64,000 nucleotides of DNA from Bradyrhizobium elkanii USDA 76 (GCF_023278185.1 NZ_CP066356.1:5448001-5512000); one strand, 5' to 3'. Positions 8,649-17,377 are shown, counted from the first letter of the stretch. The notes: generated by a model not told the origin, from the sequence alone. Translations and numbers: made by a program.

Positions 8649-9029
8649 TTGCAAGTCTCCTTGTTTGCGCGGTTTGCGCGCAAAGGACGATTGGCGAAGG
8701 CGGCAGCCGACATCGCGGCAGCAGGCTGATGAAAAATATCTGCGGAACCGCATTTGTCACAACACCGCCTCCACAAATACCACCGTCGGCCTGCGCCGGG
8801 ACGACGCTGAGTGTGTTGCGCTGCTTGTGGTCTCGACCGCGTGACGCGCATGCGCGAGCCTGTAGCCCGGATGGAGCGCAGCACAGTCCGGGGTTCTCGC
8901 CTTTGGCAGGACCGGTCCCGGATTTCGCTTCGCTTCATCCGGGCTACGTTTGGCCAAAAGATTCCGGGATCGGCTGTCGGGGCGCGCGCGGCCCGCTCGT
9001 CCTCGGGACGCAAGGACATGGAGCAAACG
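8649..9029. other. Intergenic stretch with one palindromic repeat
   Basis: This 381-base gap lies between the divergent VOC and GST genes. It holds the GTAGCCCG repeat copy at 8862-8947. I see no other gene in it; GGAG at 9020-9023 serves as the ribosome binding site of the GST gene. Confidence 0.6.
8862..8947. repeat. GTAGCCCG-family palindromic repeat, copy 2
   Basis: It starts GTAGCCCGGATGGAGCG and ends CGCTTCATCCGGGCTAC. The ends are inverted copies of each other. It is 86 bp long and lies upstream of the GST gene. Confidence 0.85.
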
Positions 9030-9683
9030 ATGACCCCCATCATTACCGCCTTCGAACGGTCGCCCGATGGCGGCAAGGGGCTGGCGCGCGATACGCGCGT
9101 TCGCTGGGCGCTGGAAGAAGCTGGCCAGCCCTACGAGGTTCGCCTTGTTTCGTTCCAGGCGATGAAGGAGCCGGCGCATCTGGCGCTGCATCCCTTCGGC
9201 CAGATTCCGACCTATGAGGAAGGTGATCTCGCGCTGTTCGAGACAGGCTCGATCGTGCTGCATATCGCCGAACGTCATGCCGGCCTGCTGCCGGGCGATG
9301 CCAATGCCCGCGCCCGCGCAATCACCTGGATGTTTGCCGCGGTCAACACGGTGGAACCGCCGATCCTCGAATTCATGACCGCCAGGATTCTGGAGAGCGA
9401 CAAGCCCTGGATCAAAGAGCGCCTGCCGTTGGTCATGGATCGCATCCGCGACCGGCTGAAGCAACTGTCCGCGCACCTCGGCAACGCCCACTGGCTCGAC
9501 GGCGCGTTCAGTGCGGGCGACCTGATGATGGTGTCGGTGCTGCTCAGGCTGAGAGCATCGGGCATTCTCGACGAATTTCCGAGCCTGTCCGCCTATGTCG
9601 CCCGCGGGGAAGCCCGGCCGGCTTACCAGCGTGCTTTCGCCGCGCAGCTGGCGGTTAACACGGGGAAGCAACTGCCCGGATGA
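9030..9683 (+). CDS. Glutathione S-transferase family protein
   Basis: The ATG at 9030 (MTPIITAFERSPDGG) has GGAG seven bases upstream and gives 217 residues; the in-frame ATG at 9018 has its purine stretch too close. The N-terminal thioredoxin-like domain shows VRWALEEAGQPYEVRLV, the cis-proline in PFGQIPTYEEGDLALFETGSI and the ES-type glutathione-contact site (ETGSI). The helical C-terminal domain contains FSAGDLMMVSVLLRL, the N-capping-box region of the family. A soluble detoxification or thiol-transfer enzyme; the substrate is unknown. Its last codons (LPG and stop) lie within a worn GTAGCCCG-type repeat. Confidence 0.9.
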   Translation: MTPIITAFERSPDGGKGLARDTRVRWALEEAGQPYEVRLVSFQAMKEPAHLALHPFGQIPTYEEGDLALFETGSIVLHIAERHAGLLPGDANARARAITWMFAAVNTVEPPILEFMTARILESDKPWIKERLPLVMDRIRDRLKQLSAHLGNAHWLDGAFSAGDLMMVSVLLRLRASGILDEFPSLSAYVARGEARPAYQRAFAAQLAVNTGKQLPG

Positions 9684-9755
9684 GGTTGGCGACATCAGGG
9701 ACAGGCCTCGCGCAGATGGCAAAGCCCCTGACATCGCTGCGCCCATCCAGGCAAG
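9672..9755. repeat. Worn GTAGCCCG-family repeat, overlapping the GST stop
   Basis: CTGCCCGGATGAGG...GCGACATCAGGGAC...CCTGACATCGCTGCGCCCATCCAGGC aligns along its length with copy 1, with many substitutions. It supplies the stop codon of the GST gene. Confidence 0.55.
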
Positions 9756-9760
9756 GTTTG

Positions 9761-10948
9761 CTAGTCGAAAGGATCGTGTTCTGACAGCGGTTCGGTCAGC
9801 TCGAATCCTGGATGGAGCTGCGAAATAATCTCTAGTGCGGTGCGGCCGGGTCCGATCCCCGCGGGGTGCACGCCCGACGCATCGAAATACTGGTTGCTCA
9901 GCACCGCGACACCGCATTGCAATTCCGGCACGACGATCACGATCGCTTCGAATCCGCCCCTGCTCGTAGCGCCGTTCTTTGTGAAAACGGTATGGCCCTG
10001 CGTGTCCGTGGTGATCTGCCAGGCGAGGCCCATGGTGACGCTGGTCTTCTCCCCGCAAACGGGGAATGTCCCCTGGTTCTGCTGCGTGAGCGCGATTTGC
10101 GACCCGAGCACCCCGTTCGGGGCCGCAATCTGCGCCGCGAGAAATCTGATCATATCGTCGCCGGTGGTTTTCAGATCAAAGGCTGTGCCGCCGGTCGGCG
10201 TGTTGCGGTCGAAAACGATCTGGTATCGCGGCTCAGCACTCTTGCTCCAATGCCCGATACATCCCTGCGCAATCTTCCATGATGAATTGACGACGGCTCC
10301 CGTTTGCTTCATGCCGAGCGGACCGGTGACGTATTCGGCCAGAATTTCGTTGTAGTTATGGCCCTTGTCTTTCGCGAACATCTGCGTGACCGCAAAGCCC
10401 AGCGTCACGAAACCGATATTGGAATACTGCCAGCAGCCCTGCGGCGGCGTATCATATTGATTCCACCAGTTGATGAGTTCACTGGAAGGCGGCTCGTCCG
10501 CAAACAGCTGCTCGCTGTAGCCAGTCAAGCCGTCCCCCGGCTGCTCCGGCATGCCGGAGGTATGGGTGGCGAATTGGACGAGCTGGATGGCGTCCAGCAC
10601 CGGCGTGCCCACCGCCTTCGCGCTGAAGAGGTTCAGATAGGGGCCGATGGTGTCGTCAAGTGAAGGCCCACCCGCCTTGACCGCCACCGCCAGCAATGTG
10701 CTGGTGAACACCTTGGTCACCGATCCGATCTCGAACACCGTGTCGGTCGTGACACTGAACGGCGCGGGCGAAGAGCCGGCCACGCCTGACAGTCCCTTGG
10801 GGTAGACGTAGCCCTTGGTGCCGAACGACTTTTCGTCATAGACCGCGATGCAGCAGCCAGGTGCGTTGCTGATGCCGAGATATTTCTTGGCCGCCTCCTG
10901 AACGATCTGTGCCGGACTTGTCGTCGCATCGATCATCTGGTCACTCAT
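9761..10948 (-). CDS. Class C beta-lactamase-fold serine hydrolase
   Basis: The ATG at 10948 (MSDQMIDATTSPAQIV) is preceded by GGAGGG and gives 395 residues. The catalytic SxxK is SVTK in FEIGSVTKVFTSTLLA (near residue 80), and the second motif YxN appears as YSN in GCWQYSNIGFVTLGFAV. FTKNGATSRGGFEAIV occupies the place of the third KTG-like motif (KNG). This is the class C beta-lactamase/penicillin-binding esterase family. No signal peptide is obvious, so a cytoplasmic esterase is as likely as a lactamase. It is not closely similar to the hydrolase at 6721-7986 and is not obviously a recent duplicate. It is divergent from the FAD oxidoreductase. Confidence 0.86.
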   Translation of the reverse strand: MSDQMIDATTSPAQIVQEAAKKYLGISNAPGCCIAVYDEKSFGTKGYVYPKGLSGVAGSSPAPFSVTTDTVFEIGSVTKVFTSTLLAVAVKAGGPSLDDTIGPYLNLFSAKAVGTPVLDAIQLVQFATHTSGMPEQPGDGLTGYSEQLFADEPPSSELINWWNQYDTPPQGCWQYSNIGFVTLGFAVTQMFAKDKGHNYNEILAEYVTGPLGMKQTGAVVNSSWKIAQGCIGHWSKSAEPRYQIVFDRNTPTGGTAFDLKTTGDDMIRFLAAQIAAPNGVLGSQIALTQQNQGTFPVCGEKTSVTMGLAWQITTDTQGHTVFTKNGATSRGGFEAIVIVVPELQCGVAVLSNQYFDASGVHPAGIGPGRTALEIISQLHPGFELTEPLSEHDPFD

Positions 10949-11318
10949 TTCGCCCTCCTGCCCGTGACAATGCACGATGTTGACCTTTGGTTGCATCATC
11001 TCATATAACGTCGTTCAGCGCGAGTGAAATCGCCGTGACTGTCTGTTTCAAGTTCGGTCGGTGGAACGTTCGTGCGGAAAGCAGCGTCATCAGACGCGGG
11101 CTTGCGCCGACGTCCCGACGGCCGCGAAAAGTCTGGCTGATATCGCAGGGCGGGTTAGCGCCGCGCAACCCGCTGCCTCGCGCGTGGCTTCAAGATGTGG
11201 CGGATCACGCTTCGCCAGTCCTGCTGCGCGCTCAGCCGGATTATGCTTGCTGCCAGAGCATCGGAAATGACATGGTTGATTTCACACCGCCGATGCAGGC
11301 AGAGCGCAGGACTTATTC
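10949..11318. other. Intergenic stretch without a convincing gene
   Basis: These 370 bases lie between divergent genes. The right part contains GGCGGGTTAGCG...CAACCCGC and GTGGCGGATCACGCTTCGCC, fragments that resemble rhizobial palindromic repeats. Open frames here have no start signal or recognisable protein. Confidence 0.5.
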
Positions 11319-12464
11319 GTGAGCACCAATCAAGCGATCAGACTTGCGGTGATCGGACGTGGCCTGATCGGGTCGGCGGCTGCGCGGCATCTGAGCAAGA
11401 TGGGCCACGATGTTGCGCTGATCGGGCCCGATGAGCCGGCGGATCTTTCGCGCCATGGCAGCGTCTTCGGCAGCCACTATGACGAGGGCCGCATCACGCG
11501 GAGTTACGATCCCGGGGCGTTCTGGCGGCAAGCGAACCGCGCTGCGATTTCGCGCTATGGCGAGATTTCAGCGGAGAGCGGCGTGGAGTTCTACCGGGAA
11601 GCCGGTGCGCTTCACATTGGCAATAGCGAAACCACCGATGTTGCCTCGATCGGCAGCATCTGTGCCGAAGACGGGATCCTGTGTGAAGCCTATCACGATG
11701 CGGGGCTCGCGGAGCGCTTTCCGTTTCTGAAATCGACGGCGGGAATGCAGGGCTACTTCGAGCCGCGCAATGCCGGATACATCAGCCCGCGCCGCCTGGT
11801 CCGCGCGCAGACGATCGCGGCGGAGCGCGCCGGCACCCGGATCATCGACGAGCCCGCGCTGGGGATTTCGGAAAGCGGCTCCGGCGTGACGATCCGGACG
11901 CGATCGGGCAGCATCGAGGCCGAGCGTGTTCTGGTTGCGGCGGGCGGGCACACCCAATCGCTGCTCGGCCGCTCCCTGGGCTTTACGGTCTATGGGCGGA
12001 CCGCAGCGCTGTTCCGGCTCGGTGCGGCGGAGACCCAACGTCTGGCCGAAATGCCGTCGATGCGTTGTCTCGGGCCCAAGGGCGACAATCCCTACATCCT
12101 GCCGCCGATCTCCTATCCGGACGGCCAGACCTGGCTGAAGCTCGGCGGCGATCCGGTCGATCTTCCGCTCGACAGCGAGGCCGATATCAAGGACTGGTTC
12201 CGCTCGGGCGGATCGATTGAAGTTGCCGATCGGCTTCAAGGACAGATCCTAGACCGCATTCGCGACCTCGCTTTCGAGGAACGCCGCGTCGTGCCTTGCA
12301 TGACCACCTTCGGCGACAGCGGCCTGCCCTGCATCGGACCGCTTTCGGAGCGCGTCACGGTCGCCTTCTGCTGCTACGGCAAGAGCGCAAAATGTTCGGA
12401 CGAACTCGGCCGGCTCGGCGGCATGGCGCTGCTCGGCGAGGTCCGACCCGAGCTCGCGCCGTGA
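11319..12464 (+). CDS. FAD-dependent oxidoreductase (DAO/sarcosine oxidase-like)
   Basis: This 381-residue protein starts at a GTG (11319). The N-terminal dinucleotide-binding loop is IRLAVIGRGLIGSAAARHL (GxGxxG), followed by the FAD-contact region LIGPDEP. The family features of DAO enzymes continue with GAGYISPRRLV-like FEPRNAGYISPRRLVRA, the second FAD strand AERVLVAAGGHTQSLLG, and a late TFGDSGLPCIGPL segment. It probably oxidises an amine or amino acid with oxygen or another acceptor; the substrate is unknown. It may be flavin-linked through a C-terminal Cys (CCYGKSAKCSDE) as in monomeric sarcosine oxidases, but that is inference. Confidence 0.88.
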   Translation: MSTNQAIRLAVIGRGLIGSAAARHLSKMGHDVALIGPDEPADLSRHGSVFGSHYDEGRITRSYDPGAFWRQANRAAISRYGEISAESGVEFYREAGALHIGNSETTDVASIGSICAEDGILCEAYHDAGLAERFPFLKSTAGMQGYFEPRNAGYISPRRLVRAQTIAAERAGTRIIDEPALGISESGSGVTIRTRSGSIEAERVLVAAGGHTQSLLGRSLGFTVYGRTAALFRLGAAETQRLAEMPSMRCLGPKGDNPYILPPISYPDGQTWLKLGGDPVDLPLDSEADIKDWFRSGGSIEVADRLQGQILDRIRDLAFEERRVVPCMTTFGDSGLPCIGPLSERVTVAFCCYGKSAKCSDELGRLGGMALLGEVRPELAP

Positions 12465-12704
12465 CGAAATTTTGGCGGACGTAACGCGCCCTCACGATCA
12501 TCACGCGAGGACGTGATGGATTACGCTTCGTTCATCCAGCCTGTCAGTGATGGCCTGCATTGCGCGACACAACGGCGAGGATCGCATTGCTCACGCAGCG
12601 TTGAGCCGGCGTGAGTGATGATTGCATTTAAGTCCGCCGTTGCTGCGCACAAATATCCGACGAGGCCAGACTCCTTGGCCCCATAAACAAAACGGAGAAA
12701 CTCA

Positions 12705-12941
12705 ATGACGAACGTCAAACTCCTGTCGGCTGCTTTGATCGCGGTTGCCATGATCGCGTCGCCGGCAATGGCGCGTGAAACCCACGCCGTGTCCCGCCAC
12801 GTCGCGGAGGCGAGCGCCGCCGCGCCGACCGAGCCCGTCTATGTCGACGGTCGCGCCTGCATTCCGGCGCCGCGCGTCGGTTCATTCGCCACTGCGCCCT
12901 GGACCGGCAACAACGTCCCCTGTGAGCCGGGTCCATATTGA
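12705..12941 (+). CDS. Small exported protein of unknown function
   Basis: A 78-residue protein with ACGGAGAA seven bases before the ATG. The N terminus is a clear signal peptide: MTNVKLLSAALIAVAMIASP with cleavage expected after AMA. The mature part is about 54 residues, rich in Ala and Pro, with two Cys (DGRACIPAPR and NVPCEPGPY) that could form a disulfide in the periplasm. I do not recognise the family. It stands alone between an oxidoreductase and a repeat. Confidence 0.75.
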   Translation: MTNVKLLSAALIAVAMIASPAMARETHAVSRHVAEASAAAPTEPVYVDGRACIPAPRVGSFATAPWTGNNVPCEPGPY

Positions 12942-13019
12942 TCGGTGCGCATCAATCGGTCGAGCGGCCTCCTCGCCGCTTGACCGGCGCGCTGCGCCAT
13001 CGCGACGCTGAAACAGCGA

Positions 13020-13108
13020 GTAGCCCGCATGAGCGCAGCGATATGCGGGATACCACGCGACTCGCTGATAGGCAATGTCCCGGATATCGCTTCGCTCATC
13101 CGGGCTAC
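13020..13108. repeat. GTAGCCCG-family palindromic repeat, copy 3
   Basis: It starts GTAGCCCGCATGAGCGC and ends TTCGCTCATCCGGGCTAC. At 89 bp it is nearly full length and close to copy 1. Confidence 0.85.
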
Positions 13109-13217
13109 GCTCGCTACCGTCAGCGGCCCAAGGGGTTGACCGGGATTTCGCTTGGAGCAATCGCGGCTCGGCTTCCGACCGGAGTACGGCAAGCGCCATC
13201 GGCGACCTGCCCGCGCG

Positions 13218-14114
13218 TCAGTCGCGCGATACGGACAGTCCCGCGAGAAGCGGCGCGTACGCGGTGAGCCTGCGGGATACGAACTCGGTGAAGAGCCGCA
13301 CGCGCTTCGTCTTGCGTGTCTCCCCCTGTGTGAGAAGCCAGAGCGTCCCGTACATGTGCAGGTCGGTGCCCGGCACCCTCACGAGCAGAGGGTCGGCATC
13401 TCCGACGAAGCACGGCAGCGTCGTCATGCCGAGCCCCTGCCGCACCGCGACGATCTGCGCCTCGGCATCTGTGGCCCTGAACGGAACCTCGGCGGCGCGA
13501 ACCTCGCCCTCGTGGGCCCAGTCCGGGATTCCGTGAATGCTTATGACGATCCACCTGACGGGATCGGGCGCGCCCGCACGCCACGCGGCCAGTCGATCGC
13601 GGGATATGTAGATGCCTCCGAACAGCTCCGGTCCCTTCAGGCCGTGAAGATTGAGCGGCAGGGTCTTGCGGTCGTAGACGACGCGGATCGCGACGTCGGC
13701 CTCCCGGTTGGTCAGATTTGCCAGCTCGCCGGACGACATGATTTCCATTTCGATGTCCGGATGCAGACGCGCGAAATCGGCGAAGTCCGGCATGAGCAGG
13801 TGTGTCGCGAGGGGCGGTGCCAGCGTCACCCGCAGACGCCCGCGCACGCCCTGGTCGCGGCCGAAGACGCGCGTCTCCAGCTGGTGCGACGACGCTTCCA
13901 TCTGTTCCGCGAGCTCGAGGACCTCCTCCCCCGCAGCCGTCAGGCGGTAGCCCGAAGGCAGCCTCTCGAACATCTGCGCCCCGAGCCGTTCCTCCAGTTG
14001 GGCGACGCGTCGCAGCACGGTCGAGTGGTTCACTCCGAGGCGCTCGGCGGCAGCCCGTACCGAGCCTCCGCGCGCGACGGCAAGAAAGTAGCGAACGTCA
14101 TCCCAGTCGATCAT
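13218..14114 (-). CDS. LysR-family transcriptional regulator
   Basis: Starting at MIDWDDVRYFLAVAR (ATG 14114) gives 298 residues, the normal LysR size. The helix-turn-helix is GGSVRAAAERLGVNHSTVLRRVAQLEERLG, a variant common in AraC-less SDR or esterase clusters. The effector domain begins at VRGRLRVTLAPPLATHLL. It is divergent from the SDR/Rossmann pair starting at 14432 and probably controls it. A tandem pair of 14-mers at 14207-14234 lies in the shared gap. Inducer unknown. Confidence 0.9.
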   Translation of the reverse strand: MIDWDDVRYFLAVARGGSVRAAAERLGVNHSTVLRRVAQLEERLGAQMFERLPSGYRLTAAGEEVLELAEQMEASSHQLETRVFGRDQGVRGRLRVTLAPPLATHLLMPDFADFARLHPDIEMEIMSSGELANLTNREADVAIRVVYDRKTLPLNLHGLKGPELFGGIYISRDRLAAWRAGAPDPVRWIVISIHGIPDWAHEGEVRAAEVPFRATDAEAQIVAVRQGLGMTTLPCFVGDADPLLVRVPGTDLHMYGTLWLLTQGETRKTKRVRLFTEFVSRRLTAYAPLLAGLSVSRD

Positions 14115-14431
14115 GGTGCAATCCGGCACCGCTGGGGTGCGCCTTCCAAAGCCCGTGTCCAATACGTCGGACAGCATCTCGGATGTGGGTAGCACGGGCG
14201 ATCATCATAGCCCAAGCCGAATAGCCCATGCCGACAAGCGCGGCCCAATTCCGAGCGGCGGACACCGATCGTTGCGGCTGGCGTCAGTCGTCCGGCCGGA
14301 TCGATTTCGCACCACCGATGTGCACGCTTCCGCACTCAACGCCTGACGCCGGCGGAGCTACGTCGAGGTTCTCGGGGGCCATCTCGCAAATGGGACCAGA
14401 GACGCTGTCCGACACGACGAAAGGAGAAGTC
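14115..14431. other. LysR/SDR regulatory gap with tandem 14-mers
   Basis: This 317-base gap between divergent genes contains two adjacent 14-mers, ATAGCCCAAGCCGA (14207-14220) and ATAGCCCATGCCGA (14221-14234), 13/14 identical. They may be binding sites. AAGGAGA before 14432 is the SDR ribosome binding site. The open frame that extends the SDR leftwards to 14228 has no protein-like features. Confidence 0.5.
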
Positions 14432-15166
14432 ATGGGAAAGCTTGAGGGTAAGGTTGCAGTCGTCACGGGTGGATCGAGCGGCATGGCGCTGGCGAGCGCC
14501 CGGCGGTTCGTTGAAGAAGGCGCCTATGTTTTCATCACGGGCCGAAGGCAGGAAGCGCTCGACGAGGCCGTCAGGCTGATCGCCCGCAACGTGACCGGCG
14601 TGCGCGGCGACGCGGCCAATCTCGACGACCTCGACCGCCTGTTCGATACGGTCAGGCGGCAAAAGGGCAAGATCGACGTCCTGTACGCAAGCGCCGGCAT
14701 CGGCGAAGCCATCCCGCTCGGCGAGATTACCGAGCGGCATTTCGATGCGACCTTCGACCTGAATACGCGCGGCACGCTGTTTACGGTTCAGAAGGCGTTG
14801 CCGCTGTTCAGCGATGGCGGCTCGATCTTCATGACCGGGTCGGTCGCGTCGGTGAAAGGCTTTCCTGGTTACGGCGTGTATGCGGCGAGCAAGGCGGCGT
14901 TGCGCTCATTCGCACGCACCTGGCTCAACGAACTGAAGGGCAGGAATATCCGGGTGAACGTGTTGAGCCCGGGGCCGATCGCCACACCGATGCAGGACCA
15001 CGTTCTCACCGAGGAGGCGAAGCGGATGTTCGAATCCCTGATCCCGCGCGGAAAGATGGGGCGTCCCGAGGAAATTGCGGCGGCCGCGCTGTTTCTAGCT
15101 TCAGACGATTCGAGCTTCGTGAACGGGGTGGAGTTGTCTGTCGACGGCGGCTTCTCGGCGATCTGA
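14432..15166 (+). CDS. SDR-family oxidoreductase
   Basis: The ATG at 14432 (MGKLEGKVAVVTGG) follows AAGGAGA and gives 244 residues, the usual classical SDR length. The cofactor loop reads TGGSSGMALA; the third Gly of TGxxxGxG is replaced by Ala. The NAG-like ASAGIGE, the catalytic YxxxK (VYAASKAAL) and the C-terminal NVLSPGPIATPM are present, and the serine is in MTGSVASVKG. An NAD(P)H-dependent reductase or dehydrogenase of unknown substrate. The next gene, a Rossmann protein, follows after 41 bases, probably in the same operon. The divergent LysR gene is the likely regulator. Confidence 0.9.
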   Translation: MGKLEGKVAVVTGGSSGMALASARRFVEEGAYVFITGRRQEALDEAVRLIARNVTGVRGDAANLDDLDRLFDTVRRQKGKIDVLYASAGIGEAIPLGEITERHFDATFDLNTRGTLFTVQKALPLFSDGGSIFMTGSVASVKGFPGYGVYAASKAALRSFARTWLNELKGRNIRVNVLSPGPIATPMQDHVLTEEAKRMFESLIPRGKMGRPEEIAAAALFLASDDSSFVNGVELSVDGGFSAI

Positions 15167-15207
15167 GCGGCCGGGGAATCAATATCAACACGGATCGGAG
15201 AAGCATC

Positions 15208-15807
15208 ATGAGCTATGCGATTGTAGGATTCGGTAAGGTGGGCCAGGCCCTCGCCCACGCCTTCGCCCGTAAGAACATCGAGGTAGCCGTCGCGAGCCGC
15301 CGGCCGCCCGAGGCGCTGGCGCCGCAGGCTCGGGCGATTGGACCCGCGGTCGTCGCCAGGTCGCTGCGGGAAGCACTCGAGGCCGACACAATCATCCTGG
15401 CGGTCCCGTTCGGGGAGCATCGCGAGGTCGCGAAGGCCCTGCCGAGCTGGAAAGGCAAGACGGTCATCGACGCGATGAACGCGTTTCCAGTCCCCGAAGA
15501 GCTGGACGGTCTGCTGTCCTCCGCCTTCGTCGCGAAGGCGTTCACCGGCGCCAAGCTCGTCAAAGGCTTCAATCACCTGGTTGCGGCCAAGCTGGCCGCC
15601 GATCCGATCGTCGAGGGCGGCCACCGGGTGGTCTTTCTGGCTGGTGACGACGAGGACGCGACCGCTCCCGTGGCGGCTTTGGCGAAGCAACTCGGGTTCG
15701 CACCCGTCAAGCTGGGAAAGTTCAACGAGGGTGGCGCGCTGGTGCACGCACGCGGCCGCACTTGGGGCCCGCTCATCTTCCAGGATTTGTTCAAGAAGGA
15801 GCCGTAA
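15208..15807 (+). CDS. NADPH-dependent F420 reductase-family Rossmann protein
   Basis: This 199-residue protein starts at an ATG with GGAGAAGC upstream. The N terminus MSYAIVGFGKVGQALAHAF is a GxGxxG NAD(P)-binding loop, followed by VASRRPPE, suited to NADP. TIILAVPFGEHREV and GKTVIDAMNAF are typical of the F420-NADP reductase family. Coenzyme F420 is not expected in this kind of bacterium, so a different hydride acceptor is likely. It is probably cotranscribed with the SDR. A copy of its last ~65 bases occurs at 17508-17575. Confidence 0.87.
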   Translation: MSYAIVGFGKVGQALAHAFARKNIEVAVASRRPPEALAPQARAIGPAVVARSLREALEADTIILAVPFGEHREVAKALPSWKGKTVIDAMNAFPVPEELDGLLSSAFVAKAFTGAKLVKGFNHLVAAKLAADPIVEGGHRVVFLAGDDEDATAPVAALAKQLGFAPVKLGKFNEGGALVHARGRTWGPLIFQDLFKKEP

Positions 15808-15821
15808 CGGATTTGCGACCC

Positions 15822-15909
15822 GTAGCCCGCATGAGCGGAGCGACATGCGGGACGAGACGCGGAGCGCCGATCGGAAAACCCCGGATGTCGCTGCGCTCAT
15901 CCGGGCTAC
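15822..15909. repeat. GTAGCCCG-family palindromic repeat, copy 4
   Basis: It starts GTAGCCCGCATGAGCGG and ends GCTCATCCGGGCTAC, 88 bp, 15 bases after the stop of the F420 reductase-family gene. Confidence 0.85.
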
Positions 15910-15978
15910 GCTTGCGATCTCGGCGATCCGCTCTCGCGTAAGTCTCACGAGAGCGGCGTTCGCAGACTACGATCTCGA

Positions 15979-16632
15979 TCAAGATGCCTCGATCGGCTCG
16001 GACATCGTTATCCGGTTCTTGACGCTGGGACGCGCCTGCATCGCTGCATACCATGCCAGAAGAGCCTCGCACTCCATCGGCACCGGCACCTTCACCAGCC
16101 CCGCGAAGATCAAGCCGCCTATGAGGGTGATATCGGCCATCGTGAATGCGTCGCCGGCGACGAACGGCTGTCCTTTCAGAATGCCGTCAAAGTAGTGCAT
16201 CCCCCTGAGGGCCTTGTCGCGCTGACGGAATCCCCATTCGGGGTTCTGATAGATCTCGACATGAGGCCCGAGACCCGGCGTGGCGTGGTGGAAATAGACG
16301 CTGATGGCGTCGAGCAGTTCCAGTTCGGCGCGCTTGCTCATCATGTGGATCACGCCCTTTTCGCGCGGCGTCCTGCCGGTCAGCGTCGGCGGTCCATCGA
16401 GCGCGTCCAGGTACTCGGTGATGGCTGTGCACTCGCCAATGAAGGTCCCGTCGTCGAGTTCGAGCACCGGCAGCGTGCCGGAGTAGTTCTTGGCAAGGAA
16501 TTCGGGCTTCTTGTGCTCGCCCTTGTAGAGATCGACCAATACGAACTCCACTTGCGACCGCAGGTTCTTCTCGGCCAAAGCGATGCGAACGCGGGCCGGA
16601 TATGGGCCAGTTGGCCAATCGTAAATCTTCAT
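15979..16632 (-). CDS. Glutathione S-transferase family protein
   Basis: The ATG at 16632 (MKIYDWPTGPYPARV) is five bases from GGAG; the preceding ATG at 16635 is too close to it. This gives 217 residues. The thioredoxin-like domain shows YPARVRIALAEKNL, the cis-Pro in YSGTLPVLELDDGTFIGECTAI (usually ES, here EC) and a C-terminal helical domain with FVAGDAFTMADITLIGGLIF. Probably a glutathione-dependent detoxification enzyme. It is divergent from the TetR gene at 16740, with two copies of an 18-bp operator between them, so it is probably induced when TetR binds its ligand. Confidence 0.9.
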   Translation of the reverse strand: MKIYDWPTGPYPARVRIALAEKNLRSQVEFVLVDLYKGEHKKPEFLAKNYSGTLPVLELDDGTFIGECTAITEYLDALDGPPTLTGRTPREKGVIHMMSKRAELELLDAISVYFHHATPGLGPHVEIYQNPEWGFRQRDKALRGMHYFDGILKGQPFVAGDAFTMADITLIGGLIFAGLVKVPVPMECEALLAWYAAMQARPSVKNRITMSEPIEAS

Positions 16633-16644
16633 CATGACTCCTGT

Positions 16645-16715
16645 CTACCTGTCACTTGGTAGGGTCAAACTAGCCTTCAAATCCGGCCGGTCAACGCCTA
16701 TCTGTCACTTGGTAG
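16645..16715. promoter_or_regulatory. Twin TetR operators
   Basis: CTACCTGTCACTTGGTAG (16645-16662) and CTATCTGTCACTTGGTAG (16698-16715) differ at one base. Each is an imperfect palindrome (CTACC/GGTAG), and the centres are 53 bp apart, about five DNA turns. They lie between the divergent GST and TetR starts, as expected for TetR operators that repress both. Confidence 0.7.
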
Positions 16716-16739
16716 ATAACGAAGCAGTGAGGCGACGAA

Positions 16740-17303
16740 GTGAGTTCGAGCTCTCGGGAGGCCATCCTGGCGGCAGCAAAGCGGACCGCGCAGGCGCGCG
16801 GCTATATCGGCTTGAATTTCCGCGATCTTGCCGACGAGGTCGGGATCAAGGCCGCCAGCATCTATCACCATTTCCCGAGCAAGGCCGATCTCGGCGTCGC
16901 CGTCGCGCGGCGCTATTGGGAAGACACCGCCGCCCAGCTCGAGGCGATGCTGGCGGAAACGGCCGATCCTGTCCGCTGCCTGCGTCGATATCCCGAGGTG
17001 TTTCGCAAGGCGCTCGAGAACAACAATCGCATGTGCCTCTGCAGCTTCATGTCCGCGGAAGTCGACCACCTGCCGGACGCAGTGAAGCAGGAGGTCCAGA
17101 CCTTTGCCGACGTCAACGTGGCGTGGCTGAGCAAGCTGTTGGTGGCGGCGGGCCTGGTCAGTTCGAGAAAGAGCGAGCAGCGGGCCCGCGCCATCTTCGC
17201 CGCCGTCGCCGGCGCGCAGCTCATCGCCAGAAGCCGCGCCGATATTTCGCTCTACGACTCCATGATCGACAGCTATCGCGCCGCGGGTCTCCTGCCGGCA
17301 TAG
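16740..17303 (+). CDS. TetR-family transcriptional repressor
   Basis: The GTG at 16740, preceded by GAGG, gives 187 residues. The helix-turn-helix is GLNFRDLADEVGIKAASIYHHFPSKADL, the signature of TetR proteins. The all-helical C-terminal ligand domain is typical in size and contains two Cys close together (RMCLCSF), which could give redox sensitivity; this is inference. It is divergent from a GST gene, and two near-identical palindromes lie between them. The most likely role is repression of the GST gene and of itself until an electrophile or other ligand binds. Confidence 0.92.
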   Translation: MSSSSREAILAAAKRTAQARGYIGLNFRDLADEVGIKAASIYHHFPSKADLGVAVARRYWEDTAAQLEAMLAETADPVRCLRRYPEVFRKALENNNRMCLCSFMSAEVDHLPDAVKQEVQTFADVNVAWLSKLLVAAGLVSSRKSEQRARAIFAAVAGAQLIARSRADISLYDSMIDSYRAAGLLPA

Positions 17304-17340
17304 ATCGCCCGAATGTCAGATCGAGGCGAGGCGGGGACGC

Positions 17341-17362
17341 CCTACTCCCACTCGATCGTTCC
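17341..17362 (-). repeat. guaA 3'-end copy, most distal
   Basis: CCTACTCCCACTCGATCGTT, then CC, read on the minus strand, encodes GTIEWE and stop, the last codons of GMP synthetase. It matches the end of the intact guaA gene at 21468 in 20 of 22 bases and has the same orientation. Confidence 0.7.
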
Positions 17363-17377
17363 AAGCCATGGTAGCGA

